A stretch of DNA of 64,000 nucleotides from the NCBI GenBank assembly GCA_033297205.1, contig MU859062.1, forward strand, positions 186,001-250,000, given 5' to 3'. The DNA is from Pseudoneurospora amorphoporcata (Eukaryota > Ascomycota > Sordariomycetes > Sordariales > Sordariaceae). Within the stretch, counting starts at the first letter, position 1, and each line of letters opens with the position of its first letter. A model generated the notes under the pieces. The model searched no databases. It was not told the origin of the DNA and saw only the letters and a program-made list of their open reading frames with translations. The position numbers were made by a program, and so were the translations under genes. Positions 12,035 through 23,850 of this stretch are shown one piece after another.

Positions 12035-13874
12035 CTTGTTTTCGATTTTCGAACAGGATAGTCCCTCCGTTCAAGTCAACTGACACCGAAGCGGTGACTG
12101 AAACCGAGACGAGCGATGCGGCTAAACAAAGATGCTCTTTCGATGGTGGCTTGACCAGTAAAGTGGTGGGCGGTGCCTTCCAAAAGAGTTTCGGAATACC
12201 TCCACAGACAGGGACCGTAGGAAGGTCGCCAGAAGAATATGCGGCTCAGCTCATTCAGGTCTCACTCAGTACACGAAGCTCGCGAATGGGTTATGACTGG
12301 AAGGCTGCAGGTGAGGCGTAACTTGACAAGTTCAGGTCAACGTGGGTTAGATGTTGGCAAGTCTCACGACCGCAACACCCCGTTTGTTGTGTATCCCACG
12401 GTCAACGATCGAGTACTGGGGGTCTAGATCTTGGTGGAGTGGTTAATCAAGGTGCTCCCCCAAGTAAGAGGAGGGAGGTGACACAACGAGTAGCCATATA
12501 AACTAGAACACACAAGGGCAGTTTGAATGGGGAGTTCTCACTCGAGGACCGAGGATGGGTAAGCGAACTCTTCTCACCTTTATCAATTCACGTCTAATCA
12601 ACCCTTTCGGCTGAAGTTGCACCCAATGAGACCACTGGATAACTGCAGCTCAGAGCCTCATTGCTCCGTCATCACACAGCAGCAGTGCTGTTATTCCTTG
12701 GCGATTGATTAGCGAGTGAGGCAGACACAATTCGGTTCTGCCGTGTCCAGTCTCTGGGCTGCAAAGAATGAAGCATGGAAGGTGAACAGAAAGAAAGTAA
12801 GCGGCCCTACCTCGTGGCAAGAGGTAGGAACGCGCTCACGACAGAATCATACCTAGGTACTCAACCCCAAAGGGGATAGGCCGATAACTTGCAGCTTTCC
12901 CGCCCCATCGCCCTATCCAGTTGCCCTGCCCCCGTCGTTATCACAGCGCCAAGTCCCGAAAAGGACAAAATAGGCGTGCAGGACGAACGCAAGTTTGTAA
13001 AGTTGTATGGGAGGCGCTGGGGAGCTGAATGAGAGACGGGAGAGGACCCTGTCCGTGGTAGCCAAGACTGTTACACTCTGGGGTTGTTCAGTCAGCGGTA
13101 GGAAACACTGCGCTTTTCTCGTACGCTGGTTTCCGTTCGTTGTGGCGACATTACCAGACAGACCAGGCAGTAGGTAACCAGCTCCGAGTTTGTACATGCT
13201 TACGGTACCAGTTCGATCGATAAGTAACTTGTGTTGTAAAATTCCATCTTTTCCATTGAGTCATGAGTCCTTGACAGCTTTCAGTGAATTTAGGACACAC
13301 GTGGGCTGTTATGTAGGCGATAGCATCGCCAGTTTCCCCAAAGCTCCGCCCCCATGTTTCCCACAGTGAGTGATACACCACCTTGCCGCTTTAAGCCTAG
13401 AGCCATATCGCCATGGGTAGCTTATTTTTTTCTGCTACAGTACTGCTGCACGATTCCAATAATCACTCTCTCCCCAACGTCCTAATCGGGTAACCATCGC
13501 TAAAGCTCAGTGTTCCGAGGGTCTCATTCGCCCAGCTGTTTTTGGTTACGTTCGTCGCTGTTTGGCTTCTGTCTCTAGTGTACAACGAAATCTTTCACAT
13601 CACAGTTCTCCTAGGTTCTCGGTGACGATAGTGATAATAGCGTTCACAGAAATTCTATTATTGTAGTGAACACACAACTCATATCCTCCAGTCCTTGGTA
13701 TCTCGTAGCACACTGTACATAGAAAACCCATAACCCGATCCGATCCAGGTTCCTGACTCCCCGCTAACCAAGGAGATCTATACAAGAATATTATATCCCA
13801 GCTCTGTCCTGTCCTGTCCTTCCAGCATACCCTGAGATCCAGAGTTGAGCGCATATGCCAGTATTAGGTAGCTA
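12035..13874. other. Intergenic: permease promoter and 3' flank of next gene
   Basis: The 1.8-kb spacer lies upstream of the permease start. Its right end is the 3' flank of the following minus-strand gene. It holds only short open frames with no recognisable domain. I see no RNA gene or repeat of note. Confidence 0.55.
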
Positions 13875-16610
13875 TCACATCCGAATCTCCATAGCCGTCT
13901 TCCCATACAACCCTCCCACAGCCTTCAGCTCCTCCTGGATAACCTTTAGTTTCTCTCTCTGCTGTCGGCGTTCCGCAATGACTTCTCCCCATCTTCTGAT
14001 GAAACTGTCTTGGCCTTTGAAATTACCGCCAACCATGGTTAGTATTTGAGCGAAGAATGGAGGTAACTTTGGAGGAGAGAAGATGAAAAACTTGCTGGGC
14101 GGATTCTCAAACTCAATCTCAAGCATCTTGTAAAGATCATAACCGTATTCCGCATCTGGGTTGGGCGGTTGGCCATCGATCTTGAACCCGGCCATTTCCG
14201 AGTCGCCTCTTTGTTCGATGTGTGCTGTGCTCACTCAACCTGTTAGCTAGATGTACACGTAGTTACCCACGTAGGTATGTAGCCATGGAATAATTGTGCG
14301 AGCGCATGAATGAGCAAGACGGAAAAAAAAAAAAAAAAAAAAAAAAGGAAACAAACCTTTAATCCCCTTCCACCTACTCCCCTCCCTACTAAAAACCCCC
14401 GCCCTTCTCGGCCTCAACTTCACCTTCGTCTGCCCCTCGACCTTCACCTCAATATCATCCGTAATGAAAGTCTGCACATACTCCCCCAGCCGCCCCAAGT
14501 AAACAACCAACTTGCTTGAACTAGCCACCTGTCTATCGCGTAGCGGGCCGGACAACGTCGTACCAGCCGTCACGAAACTCGCCTTATCACTTTGTACCCC
14601 CCTTCTTCTGTTAGTGGAATCTGGATCTTCATGCCAGATTTGAAGCCGCACGCTCGAATAAGTGTCGCTCGACCCGCCTCCTCCCACGACGGAGTGCCCA
14701 CTACCACTCGCTTTGGTGAGCCGGATGAGTTTCACGTTGCTGATGTCCAGCAACACCTTTTCGCCGGTGAGCTGGGCTTGGAAGTGGCAGAGGTCGGCGA
14801 GGCGGGGGAATTGGTAGATGCCGTTTGGGTGGCCACCGTTCCCGTTTCCTGGGCCTCCGGGGACGGGGGAGGAGGACATGTAGCCCGGGTTGGACTTTTC
14901 GGTTTCTTTGTCGTGAAGGCAGATGACGTTGAGGAAGCGGGGGTCGTAGGCGTAGACGGGGATGAGTTGGGCGTTGCGGGCTTTTACTGTCTCGGGGGTT
15001 AGCTAGGTATTCCGTCGTTTGGTGTGCCGAATAGAACGGGAAACAGGCTTACTCCAAAAGGTCTCGGAATATGTTCCAACTCTGCAATGAAACCTCAGGT
15101 CTTTCGTAGTTGTGTTTCGGAAAATCTTGAGCTCTCCATCTTCAAACGCCGAGGACGCAAGAGTTGGTGCGCTCTTGACCGGCCTTTTATTGAGAGGTCT
15201 TCGTTAGCAGCAAATCCTTCTTCGACATCGGACGCCGGAAACAAAGACTCACCCATCAAACAAAACATCCTCCCCCGGCAACACATGATCTCGACCCGTA
15301 CTCCTACTATCGCTCGAAAACGATGAAGCATGTCGTTCCGGAACCACCACAACCGCAGTTCGTGTATCAATTCGGTTGGTTGAAGTTCCAATACTGACCA
15401 CATTGTTCTGAGCAGCAGCTCCAGCTCCAACACCAACAAACACCCCGCTCCCACTCCCACTACCGCCCCTTCCACGGCCAGGATATGGGGGAGAAGACGG
15501 TTCGTGAACTATCGAGTGAGGCGAGCTTGAATGGACATGTGCGCCATCAGAACTGACGAACTCCTTCTCATATGAATCAGGCGATAAGACAGGCGACGTA
15601 GTGGAGTACGGAACCGAAAAATGATGACCGGTCGGAGACGCAGGATATCGTGGGTATGACGACTCCATTAAAGATTCGAGGACTGGTCCCGTAGGCGGTG
15701 TCTGTCGACGAGGCCCCTGTGAGGAAGCAAAGTTCGCGCCTGTCACGAACCCGCCGTAGTTGATACTGTCGACATGATGATGATGATGGCCTCCTCCGTT
15801 GCCCTTATAAGTGACTTGAGCTTGTGCTGCTGGCGCGGTGCTGCTCAAGCCGGCCGTTAGATTTGATGTAGTACGCATATATTGTGTGGACTGATTGTTG
15901 TATCCGTAGTTGTGAGAAATTTCCATCAGCCGATGATGTTTGCTGGAAGCAGCAGCAGCAGTTCGAGGAGAGACAGAAGGTCTATTACAACTATTGTTAT
16001 CGACAGGACTCTCGGGAGCCCATGGCTCCGTGTCACGTTCCGTGAGAACCTCGGCAAGTCCTACGCCCCCGTCAGACTCGCCAAAGTATGGTGCGGCACC
16101 GTTGAAGTGGTGGTTAATGTTGAGGTGGGACATCATGTTGGCGACGTCCTGAGGAGGAGGAGGAGGAGGAACAGCAGCGGAATGAGGTCCGGCTACATGT
16201 ACATCCAGGGCGGCAGGGGATACGTTGGTGGTGGTATAACGCCCGCTGTGCGCTGTCCGGAAACTCGAAGCCTGTGATCGTGAACTCGCGTTCGACGTCC
16301 GTCGTCCCCCGAGAGAGGCATTGTTGCGGCCGTGTAACTCGCGCGGCGACTGTGGGTTTGTAACTGGCTGGTGTATGCTACTCGGAGCCGTTGAGTTGGC
16401 CGGAGAAGCGGCTGGCGTATCCGACACGGGTATGCTCTGGAAGAGGTATCGACGACCATCCGAAGCGATAAAGATGCCCTTGTTGGCAAACTGAACTGTG
16501 GAATCGACCGTGGCGAGATCAAAGTTGTCGAACAAGGACGAGAAGGGGACAGAAGCCTCATCGGCAAGAGGCGGAAGGCTGGCAGGTGGTGGACGGCCTT
16601 GGGCGGACAT
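13875..16610 (-). CDS. Conserved fungal protein of unknown function
   Basis: Predicted 822-residue protein in four exons: 16610-15253, 15183-15053, 14986-14357 and 14224-13875. Junctions keep frame and introns have GCTAAC-type branch points. The first about 450 residues are Ser/Pro/His-rich and probably disordered; an N-terminal island (SLFDNFDLATVDSTVQFANKG) precedes a GIFIASDGRRYLFQ stretch. Residues about 455-820 look folded: FEDGELKIFRNTTTKDLRF, ARNAQLIPVYAYDPRFLNV, LADLCHFQAQLTGEKVLLD and a C-terminal segment ending in a basic helix (RRQQREKLKVIQEELK). I do not recognise a named domain. In the second exon an alternative acceptor at an upstream AG would add a few residues in frame; I chose the AG 18 nt past the branch point. 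Intron 3 contains a 24-nt homopolymer. Confidence 0.8.
14323..14346. repeat. A24 homopolymer (T24 on transcript) in an intron
   Basis: An uninterrupted run of 24 A on the plus strand lies in the third intron of the minus-strand unknown gene, about 10 nt after the GTTTGT donor. On the transcript it is a U-tract, which may help recognition of this weak donor; that role is inference. Confidence 0.9.
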
Positions 16611-18136
16611 CCTAAACCTAAAACAGGTGCCGCTCGCGTCGATCAAACTCAACCGGCCACCATGACGATGTGTTATCGAGGAGGAGTTAGATGGCCAGTG
16701 GGCAATCTCTCGAGGCACATGTTAGGTACACGATGTGTCCGATGCGTCCTGAGAAGAAGTCGCCCGCCGGGTTATTGGTAACAGTGACGGATGTCAAGGT
16801 AAGGTTAGATTGGTAGGACAGAGATAGGAAGGAAACTAAGCTGGAACGCGGGGTGAGCGGTTGAGGTTAGTGTAAGGTTAGTGTAGTTTATCATCTTGAC
16901 CTATTGGACCGCCCCGTCAGTGCCCCGGTGCTGTGTGACATTCAGATGCAATCAATCAGTCCACCAGGGCGTCGCCCCGGTCGTCGTAGTATGCCCCTGT
17001 CCCTGCCTGTCGTTGAAGCTTGTTCTTTATTTGACTTCGTGGTCCTCGTTTATTGAGCAGCACGCCACTGTCGAGGTTAACAACACTTTGACAAATGAAG
17101 TGCAGAGTGCCCCGAGTTGACTGTGCCAGCCGTCTATGGTGTAAATCAACGTGTTAACAGTTATGATGAATAAGTGTAAATAGGGTTGCCTGGCAATACG
17201 GCCCGTCTGACTGGACTGAGTGAGGTACAGTATTCTGGGTATACTTGGCGATGCACATGTTGGTTGGAGGAGTCGTACTGGAGGTGATCAACGGGCGGAA
17301 AATAAAATTGTTCCAGGCTCCCATGGGCTCTCGAAGAGACACTCGTGGCACGGCGACGTTATTTGAGTTACCTTACCTACGCCATGGTTCATATTCCTTA
17401 TGTTTTTCACTTCATGTTGAAAAACCTTGTCAATCTATCGTGAGAAATCGTTGGTCCATGTCAAAACATTCTTCAAACTTGAAGGAAAACGATACCTGCT
17501 CTTGCGCGCAATGCAGTCAAGGCACTGGGCCTTTGCAATTTCTGTTGGCTTCTTCGATAGGGGGGGCTGCGCCGCGTGACTGTGGCTTCGAGCTCTAAGT
17601 CAACTGAAAAGGCTGTCGTGTCACGGTGGCTCGTGACGTACCGGGAGGCAAAGAATCATTTCTAGGGGAGCGTCACGAGTCAACGGAGTGAGCATGTTTC
17701 GGCGGAGACAAGGCTTGCGCGAAGCCTTGTAAATAAAGTTTGGTTTTCAACAACATCCCCAGAAAAATAAGAGCAAAATCAACGCATGTTAGTCGTAAAG
17801 CAGAGTATCCTTCCCTGCCTAACACCAGCAACACCATGCTGGCTACCCAACCCAAACAAATCAGTCCAAGTTCACCCAAACACCGAGCCTTCGGCTGACC
17901 GACCAAACCGAACACCATGCCATGCCAGCCTGATAACGGGACCTCTGCCCATAGTTTACAACTTGTTCTTTGCAGGAATTGACATATCCCAACCACTTGT
18001 TTCCATGTTGAGAACGCCGGACAATGTATGCTCATTTGTGACCCAGTTTGCCGAAACGCCATCGTTCCATTCGTTTAATCGTGTTTTGGCCTAAGCTCAA
18101 GCGTTATACCTTCGCTCTCCTTTAACTACCGGCTTT
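16611..18136. other. Intergenic spacer
   Basis: This is the promoter region of the unknown gene (left) and the 3' flank of the NC2-alpha gene (right). Open frames of 70-130 codons exist on both strands but overlap each other and have no conserved motif. I see no gene. Confidence 0.55.
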
Positions 18137-19360
18137 CTAAGCGGTAGACTTCTTCCTTCCCCTCCCTCCTCCTCGCCCGGCTCCTCCTCTGGCCTTCTTT
18201 TCTGGCTGGACTTCTTCCTCGCTCTCGCTCTCTGCCTTTGCTCGGCCTCTGCTCGTAGAGGCTGCTGGCTTCTCCTTGTCATCGTTCTCTATCTTGCTGG
18301 TGATTTCTCGTAGAAAATCCCACTGATCGTCTGACTCCACCACCTGTTTGAGCATCTGGGCCGACACGCGTTTCGAGTTACGCTCACGCGCTATGTCAGC
18401 GCTTTTTGTTACCAATTGTACCATAAACAGCTCGAGTGCCTTGCCCACTGCGATCGGAGTCTGTTGCGCGACCTTGCCAACCTCTTCGTCCGCCTGCATG
18501 ATGCGCTTGATGCGCGCCGTTGGGAACTTGGTCTTTACGGGCGAGGGCTGGATCGGCGAGGGTTGGGGTTGCTGCGCAGCTTGCGTGACGGCTCGCTTAG
18601 GTGGCATCGTATTGGTGCTCTGCGCCGCTACGGATGGCGCAGCTTGAGCTTGGATATGGGTTTGTTCGGGGGCCGGTGGCGGGCTGGGATTAGAGGTATG
18701 CGAGGGGAGGGGCTGGATGGGCCTTTGGGTCTGCGATCGCGTCACGCGCTGCTGCCGATGCTCCTGCGGTTGGCTATGTGAGAACAGCTGCGGATAGGCC
18801 TGTTGCTGTAGCTGCTGTTGCGGTTGTTGCTGGCTATAATTATACTGGTGTTGATTTTGCAATTGATGCAGGTCAGGTTGCGCAGCTTGCTGTTGCGCGT
18901 TCCAGATCCCTGTCGCGTGGTTGTTTGTGAAGGGGATGCGAGACGGGCGCTCAGATTGCTGCGGCTGCGAATAGTGGTTCGTCGAGAAGCTGTTATCGGG
19001 CTGAGAGCGTGGTGGGAGATACTGCGAGGGGTTCTGCCAATATTGCGAAGCGCTATGGTCTTGGTACGTGTTCGCGGAAGGACCAGAGGGTAGTGTCGCG
19101 GTGGTGGTGGTGGTGGTGGTGGTGGTGGTAGTTGTGTTGGTGGTGGGCAGAGGTTGAAGTTGTGGTTGCGAGTGCGCTTGCAAGTGGTGGTGTTGGTGTT
19201 GCGGAGAAAAAAGTGTTTGCTGTGATAACGGTTTGGGGTCTGGTACTTGAAGTACTTCGGAATGGGGCTGCAGGTGCTGGTGGGTGGGGCCGGCGGAGCT
19301 ATATAAGGATGAGAGGTCCGGCGACCTGGGTGCGTAGCTCGAGGCGCCTATGCCCGACAT
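18137..19360 (-). CDS. bur6: NC2-alpha (Bur6/DRAP1) histone-fold transcription repressor subunit
   Basis: Single-exon frame of 407 residues. The C-terminal part contains a CBF/NF-Y-type histone fold (FPTARIKRIMQADEEVGKVA, then ALELFMVQLVTKSADIARER, then VSAQMLKQVVESDDQWDFL) that matches NC2-alpha. In this family the subunit pairs with NC2-beta (Dr1), binds TBP on DNA and limits preinitiation complex assembly. The first about 250 residues are a Gln/Pro/His-rich, probably disordered extension with a run of about 12 Thr. Yeast and animal NC2-alpha begin close to the fold. An internal ATG at 18607 (MPPKRAVTQ) would give a compact protein of the usual shape, so either start may be used. The C-terminal tail is Glu- then Gly/Arg/Lys-rich. 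Confidence 0.88.
   Translation of the reverse strand: MSGIGASSYAPRSPDLSSLYSSAGPTHQHLQPHSEVLQVPDPKPLSQQTLFSPQHQHHHLQAHSQPQLQPLPTTNTTTTTTTTTTTTATLPSGPSANTYQDHSASQYWQNPSQYLPPRSQPDNSFSTNHYSQPQQSERPSRIPFTNNHATGIWNAQQQAAQPDLHQLQNQHQYNYSQQQPQQQLQQQAYPQLFSHSQPQEHRQQRVTRSQTQRPIQPLPSHTSNPSPPPAPEQTHIQAQAAPSVAAQSTNTMPPKRAVTQAAQQPQPSPIQPSPVKTKFPTARIKRIMQADEEVGKVAQQTPIAVGKALELFMVQLVTKSADIARERNSKRVSAQMLKQVVESDDQWDFLREITSKIENDDKEKPAASTSRGRAKAESESEEEVQPEKKARGGAGRGGGRGRKKSTA
19101..19130. repeat. (GGT)10 coding microsatellite
   Basis: Ten GGT units on the plus strand read as ACC on the coding minus strand and give a threonine run in the N-terminal extension of the NC2-alpha frame. Confidence 0.9.
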
Positions 19361-21626
19361 GATTTGGGTGATTGTGAATGTGTGGTTGCGCTTGAATGAA
19401 AAAAGACCTCTTCTGTGAATGGAAGGGAAAGTAGCTTGAACGGGAATGAATCAGACTGCTTTCGTCCCGCCGTCCCTCGCCGCGATTTATATGGGCGCTT
19501 TGGTTGGCTCGCACCTCCCCTTCTTGTCTTGCTTTTGTTTACGTACCCCGAGCGCCTTCCTCCCTTTGTTGGAAGTACCTTGTAAGTACTGGTGGGGCAG
19601 GGGAACCTCTTGGGTACCTATGGATGTCGTTGCTCGATCCGAAGACGGAGCACACCCGTCAATAACAGCGGATAGTAATGCTAAGAAAGCTTGTTTGGAT
19701 CTATAAGGCAGCCAGCCACCAACAGTTAATCTCTTGTATTATAACTTCGTGACCGTTGCATGGATAGAGGTACAGACAACGGCAAAACCTCCACTTGAGT
19801 TTGGATGGAAGGGAAAGAACCTTGAAGGGGCAGTGTTTGGGCTGACTGAGAGGATGCGGGGCTATATGCAGCTTTGCAAAGGAAGGCACCATTCGGGAGC
19901 TGCATGTCTTTTCAGTTGTGACTTTGCAGGCACCACTCTCCAGTTTTTCAGATGGAATTCAATGTTCTGCAATGTGAAAAGTTTGGATGAGAAGTAGGGT
20001 GAAGGCGTCTTCCTGAAAGCGAAGACCAGAAGTGGCCTCACAGCAGTATGTACCAGACGAACTAGAAAAGTGCATCGTGGTATAACCTCGTACAAGAACA
20101 GTTAAACCGGCATGCCAGGAGAGACTGACAACTTGGCTTCTTCTGACAAAGGGTGGCAAGGCTGGGTAGGTAGGTAGGTAGGTAGATGGTTTTCGCTGTC
20201 GGTTGTGTTGCCCTACTGTCTGGAGCAGGTCGCAACATGGCCACGAGCGAGGATAAGGCATTGAGTGTCTCCCCGTGTTCCGAATAACACCTCATGGGCA
20301 TTCGACCCAAAGGGGCAACTTGGACAGGCAGCTTGTATCAGGCTACCTCCCCAGTGAGTTGTGTGAATCACCCATGGACACGCCGAATTGCACAAGCTGG
20401 CCTCGAGCTCATGGCTCTCCGGATTGCCATGTCTCTCTTAACATGCCGTCTTTGTTGTCTTGTTGGAAGTGAAGGTAATGATCCATTGCTGTCCAGCCCT
20501 GGCCGGTCGTTGAAGTGGAGAGCATCCAAGCACTCTCGGCCTTTCCAGGTACCAGTCCGGTACATGGAACTGCGGCCGGTACCTCTTGGTAGACTTGGGA
20601 ACGGATGGGGGCAAAAGGGGAATGGGCGGGGTAGCAGTTGACTCGGAGTGTGTGGTGTAGGTGTAGGTGATGACGACAATAACACTGGTGAAAGACAGAA
20701 AATGGGGATGCTGACCGTATGAAACGAGAATCGAAGAGAGTTGTTGGATGCCTGAGCAACACAGGATGGTTGGTTATTCAAGGCTCGAAGAATGTCAGCC
20801 TCAGGGTTGAAAGTGAAGGATTCGAGGTGGGTTGTTGTCAGCTGAAAACAACTCGACCATGGCTCTCGCTGGCGGAGAGACCAGCCCGTTTATATGCACG
20901 CCATGGCCCACTCCTTGATCCGCATGGTTGATTACAGGGGCTCTGAGTGCCTGCTTTATTTTTTGTCTGATTGGTTCAGATTGAATGTCCTGTGGGTCGC
21001 ACCGCCTCAAGCGCCTCTCCAACTTCTGAAGCAAACACGCAGTGCGGCGCCGATCTAACTTTGATTTCCAAGTTCAGCAAGTCTCGGTCACTCTTTCGAC
21101 AATCATCCGTGCGTTTCACTCTTTTTCGTTTCGCCGATCGCCGTCCTCGTCGAAGCCATCAACATCAGCCTCTCCCGTCTACAGTATGCACCTACAAGAT
21201 CATGTCGGTCAATGGCCATGGAGGCTGGCCCCGGTCGTATCTCATTTCATCACTTTTGGATGCGATGCGTTGGTTATGGACGCTGCCTTCCGCTACGACG
21301 AACGGATCTGTAACTTCGCTTCGGCATCAACCGATTTGTCACGGGCATCATGTCCAACTTCGCGCTGCTTCCAGAGCTTCTAGAAGTACCTTGAATGTAA
21401 GATCTCAAGCAGCAGCACAATATCGGCATGTCTCTACAGGTGCATCCATGGAAAACATACACCTCGCATTTGCATGATGATACTCAAGAGCACCTTGATT
21501 TTCCAGAGACTCAGAACACGGCGTTGAAGAAACCGAGTCCGATCAGGGCTAAGGGGTCATCTTCGCCGCATGTCTATGACGGCACACAAAAACTTGATCT
21601 AATCTGACAAATGAAACACCTATTAA
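19361..21626. other. Gene-free 2.3-kb spacer with a GGTA repeat
   Basis: Upstream of NC2-alpha and downstream of the alpha/beta hydrolase. It contains five GGTA units at 20165-20184. Frames of up to 168 codons near 20971-21477 overlap others and show no recognisable protein features. I see nothing I can call. Confidence 0.5.
20165..20184. repeat. (GGTA)5 tetranucleotide repeat
   Basis: Five perfect GGTA units in non-coding DNA, a simple microsatellite. Confidence 0.9.
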
Positions 21627-23187
21627 TTACGCCTTCACTGTTTTCGCCGCATCGCAACCATACAGTCGTTTTCTAATCTCTGTCGTTAGGTCATTCACCC
21701 CCTTCAACCTCTTTTCGCGGGCAGTTGAGAGGAACAGCGACGCCACCGGCCACGCGTGGATGCCACCTGGTTCAACTTCGCTTGCCACCCGCAAGCCTGC
21801 CTGGGTGAGTCTCGCGACCAGATCGTGAATCTCAGGTGCGAATACCTCCTCCTCTCCGTATGCAATGAAGATGCCATTCGACGGGCTTGCTCGCCTCCAC
21901 CACGTCGCGTCATGGCAGCATCCTGGCGACACCAGCGGATCACTCCACGAGATTTTGCTGCCGGAGAACTGCCTTCCGTACCTACTCAGCTGCTCGGCGT
22001 CTAGATAATCGCTTGTCGTGTTGGTGTGTCGTGGGGACACAAGAGTCGTCCATGGTGAGATCAAGACTGCCTGACCTGGCATCGGCAGGCCAACTCCGTA
22101 TCTCTTTGCTCTGGGGTCCTTGCAACTGAGATGGAGCAAGAGGCTCAAGATCAGTGTTGCGCCCGCCGAGTCACCACTGACGCACACGATAGCCGGGTCG
22201 CGTGCTACTTTGAGAACGTATCTGTATCCTTCAATCGTCTCTTGGATCTGAGTAGGGTATGAAGCATCTGGAACAAGTGTATAGTCGAGCGCGAAGATGG
22301 CTGGGTTTTCGAAACCGGACGAAGACAGGACCGATAGCCAGGTCAGAAGAAACTCGAGGTAGAAGTAGGCCGAGCCCATCGAGAAACCGCCGCCTAGTCA
22401 GTCAGATGTCAGTCGGGTTTCTTTAAGGATATCATCACAGCTTGCCATGAGCGTAATACAAGACAAAATGGTATCATCACAACTTACCATGAGCGTAATA
22501 CAAGACAAAATCTGGTGTTTCCAAGGGATCCTTCATAACCCATATGCCTCGGAATGCCGGAGTGTTGCGTTCCCTCCAATGCACCGGACTCCTCAAATAC
22601 CCATGCCTCAACATCCGGAACCTCAGAAACGGCAACGCCACCTGCTTGGAGAAAAACACCCGTCCAATGTTCGGCGGTATATTCGCAAAGGCGTACCGCA
22701 CACATCTGATGACAAAGTCTTCAAACGGCGAGGCGTTTCGAACAAACGGTGGCCTCTTGTCACAAGAGATGAGCCATCTTTCGTAGATGAACTGCATGGG
22801 GAGTTTGAACACTTTTTGTCACATTCGTTGTCAGCACGGTTGGTGAGGTATACAATAAGTAAGCAAAGTAAAAGGACGGAGGACAGGATACGACAAGAAC
22901 GTACAAACAAACGGCAGCGCTTCCAACAGGCACTTGATTGTCGGTACCAAACCGACGTTCCAAATAAGCTGTGGAGCAAGAAAGATGCAAAAGACGATAC
23001 AGTCGAGGTAGGATACTGCTCCGAGGATCATGCCGCCGTCGTGGTCGCGGGGCGGCGGGACGATACGCCCGATCAGGTTACTGATCATTCCTCCAAATGC
23101 GGTGCGCTAGAAGGTGAGCGTTAGCGAGTGATCCATCCTTAGGTTGTGAGATTTCGACTAGTCAACTGGACTCACCAACATCATCAT
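21627..23187 (-). CDS. Alpha/beta hydrolase (HGGGF class, lipase/esterase-like)
   Basis: Predicted 434-residue hydrolase in four exons: 23187-23176, 23106-22905, 22811-22488 and 22393-21627. The HGGGF oxyanion-hole motif (residues 179-183) is created by splicing between exons 3 and 4. The nucleophile is in GDSAGA (Ser about 255), the likely acid lies in the GEEEVFAPE segment (about 359-367), and the histidine is in GGIHAWP (about 392). This is the layout of hormone-sensitive-lipase-like esterases. The hydrophobic N-terminal segment (GAVSYLDCIVFCIFLAPQL) may be a membrane anchor, as in fungal steryl-acetate-hydrolase-like proteins. The substrate is unknown. The first coding exon would be only 12 nt (MMML); if it is wrong, translation could start at the ATG at 23088. 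The last intron carries a tandem copy of the exon 3 end. Confidence 0.85.
22430..22511. repeat. Tandem 40-bp duplication across an exon-intron boundary
   Basis: Two copies of a 40-bp block (22430-22469 and 22472-22511) lie head to tail and differ only at two positions, both G in the first copy and A in the second on the plus strand. On the minus-strand gene the 22472-22511 copy contains the end of exon 3 and a GTAAGT donor. The 22430-22469 copy lies inside the intron and has GCAAGC at the equivalent donor. Confidence 0.95.
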
Positions 23188-23850
23188 CACATTATTAGCT
23201 TGAAGAATCGAATATGTTGAATGTTTGGAGGGAGACTGTTGGGTTGGTGGCGGACGCGTTGGAAATGAGGTGACATTGAAAGGTGATCAGCCCAGTTCAA
23301 AAGCCACTCTCGCTCTTTCCGAAGTGCTTGGCTGACAACCTACTGTTGGCTGTTACAGCTAGATGATTCCTGATAGCAAACTGCCCCTTTTGGTATGCAA
23401 CAAATGAGGTAAGTGCTAACAGTTTGTATCTTATAGCGACCCCAGCCAACATCTATCAGAAGTCAGAGTCAGAACTCTGTTCCCGGAAGGAGGAAACCAT
23501 CTCCAACCTCACGTCTTGACAAAAATGTGATAAAAGTGTACTTGGTCAACGTATCCCTCGCTCTTTCTCACTGGCATCAACAACCTTCCCGTCGGACGGC
23601 GGCAGACAGTGCAGTGGTTTGTGACGTCTCCAGGAAAGTAGCAATGGTTCAGGGGTAATGTAAACAAACGCCAGACCATCCTTCACTTTGCTTGAGAGAT
23701 CACGACTTTGGTCGGTGCAACTTGCGAGGATCTCTTTGTCTAAACCAGTTTAATTTATGAACCCTAGGAAATCTTTAAACCCACTTGCCGCTTACATGAG
23801 GGTCATACCTAGCTCAATACATCCTTTTTCTCCCCTTTCCTTCCACCCAT
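23188..23850. other. Intergenic spacer
   Basis: The promoter of the hydrolase gene and the 3' flank of the xylulokinase gene share this stretch. No frame with protein-like features is present. Confidence 0.55.

Noticed and set aside
20971..21477. 168-codon plus-strand frame
   Set aside because: Overlaps other frames, has no conserved motif, and I found no splice partner giving a coherent protein.
22430..22469. RIP as the cause of the two G-to-A differences between the tandem copies
   Set aside because: RIP needs repeats of several hundred bp; a 40-bp duplication is too short, so ordinary point mutation is enough.
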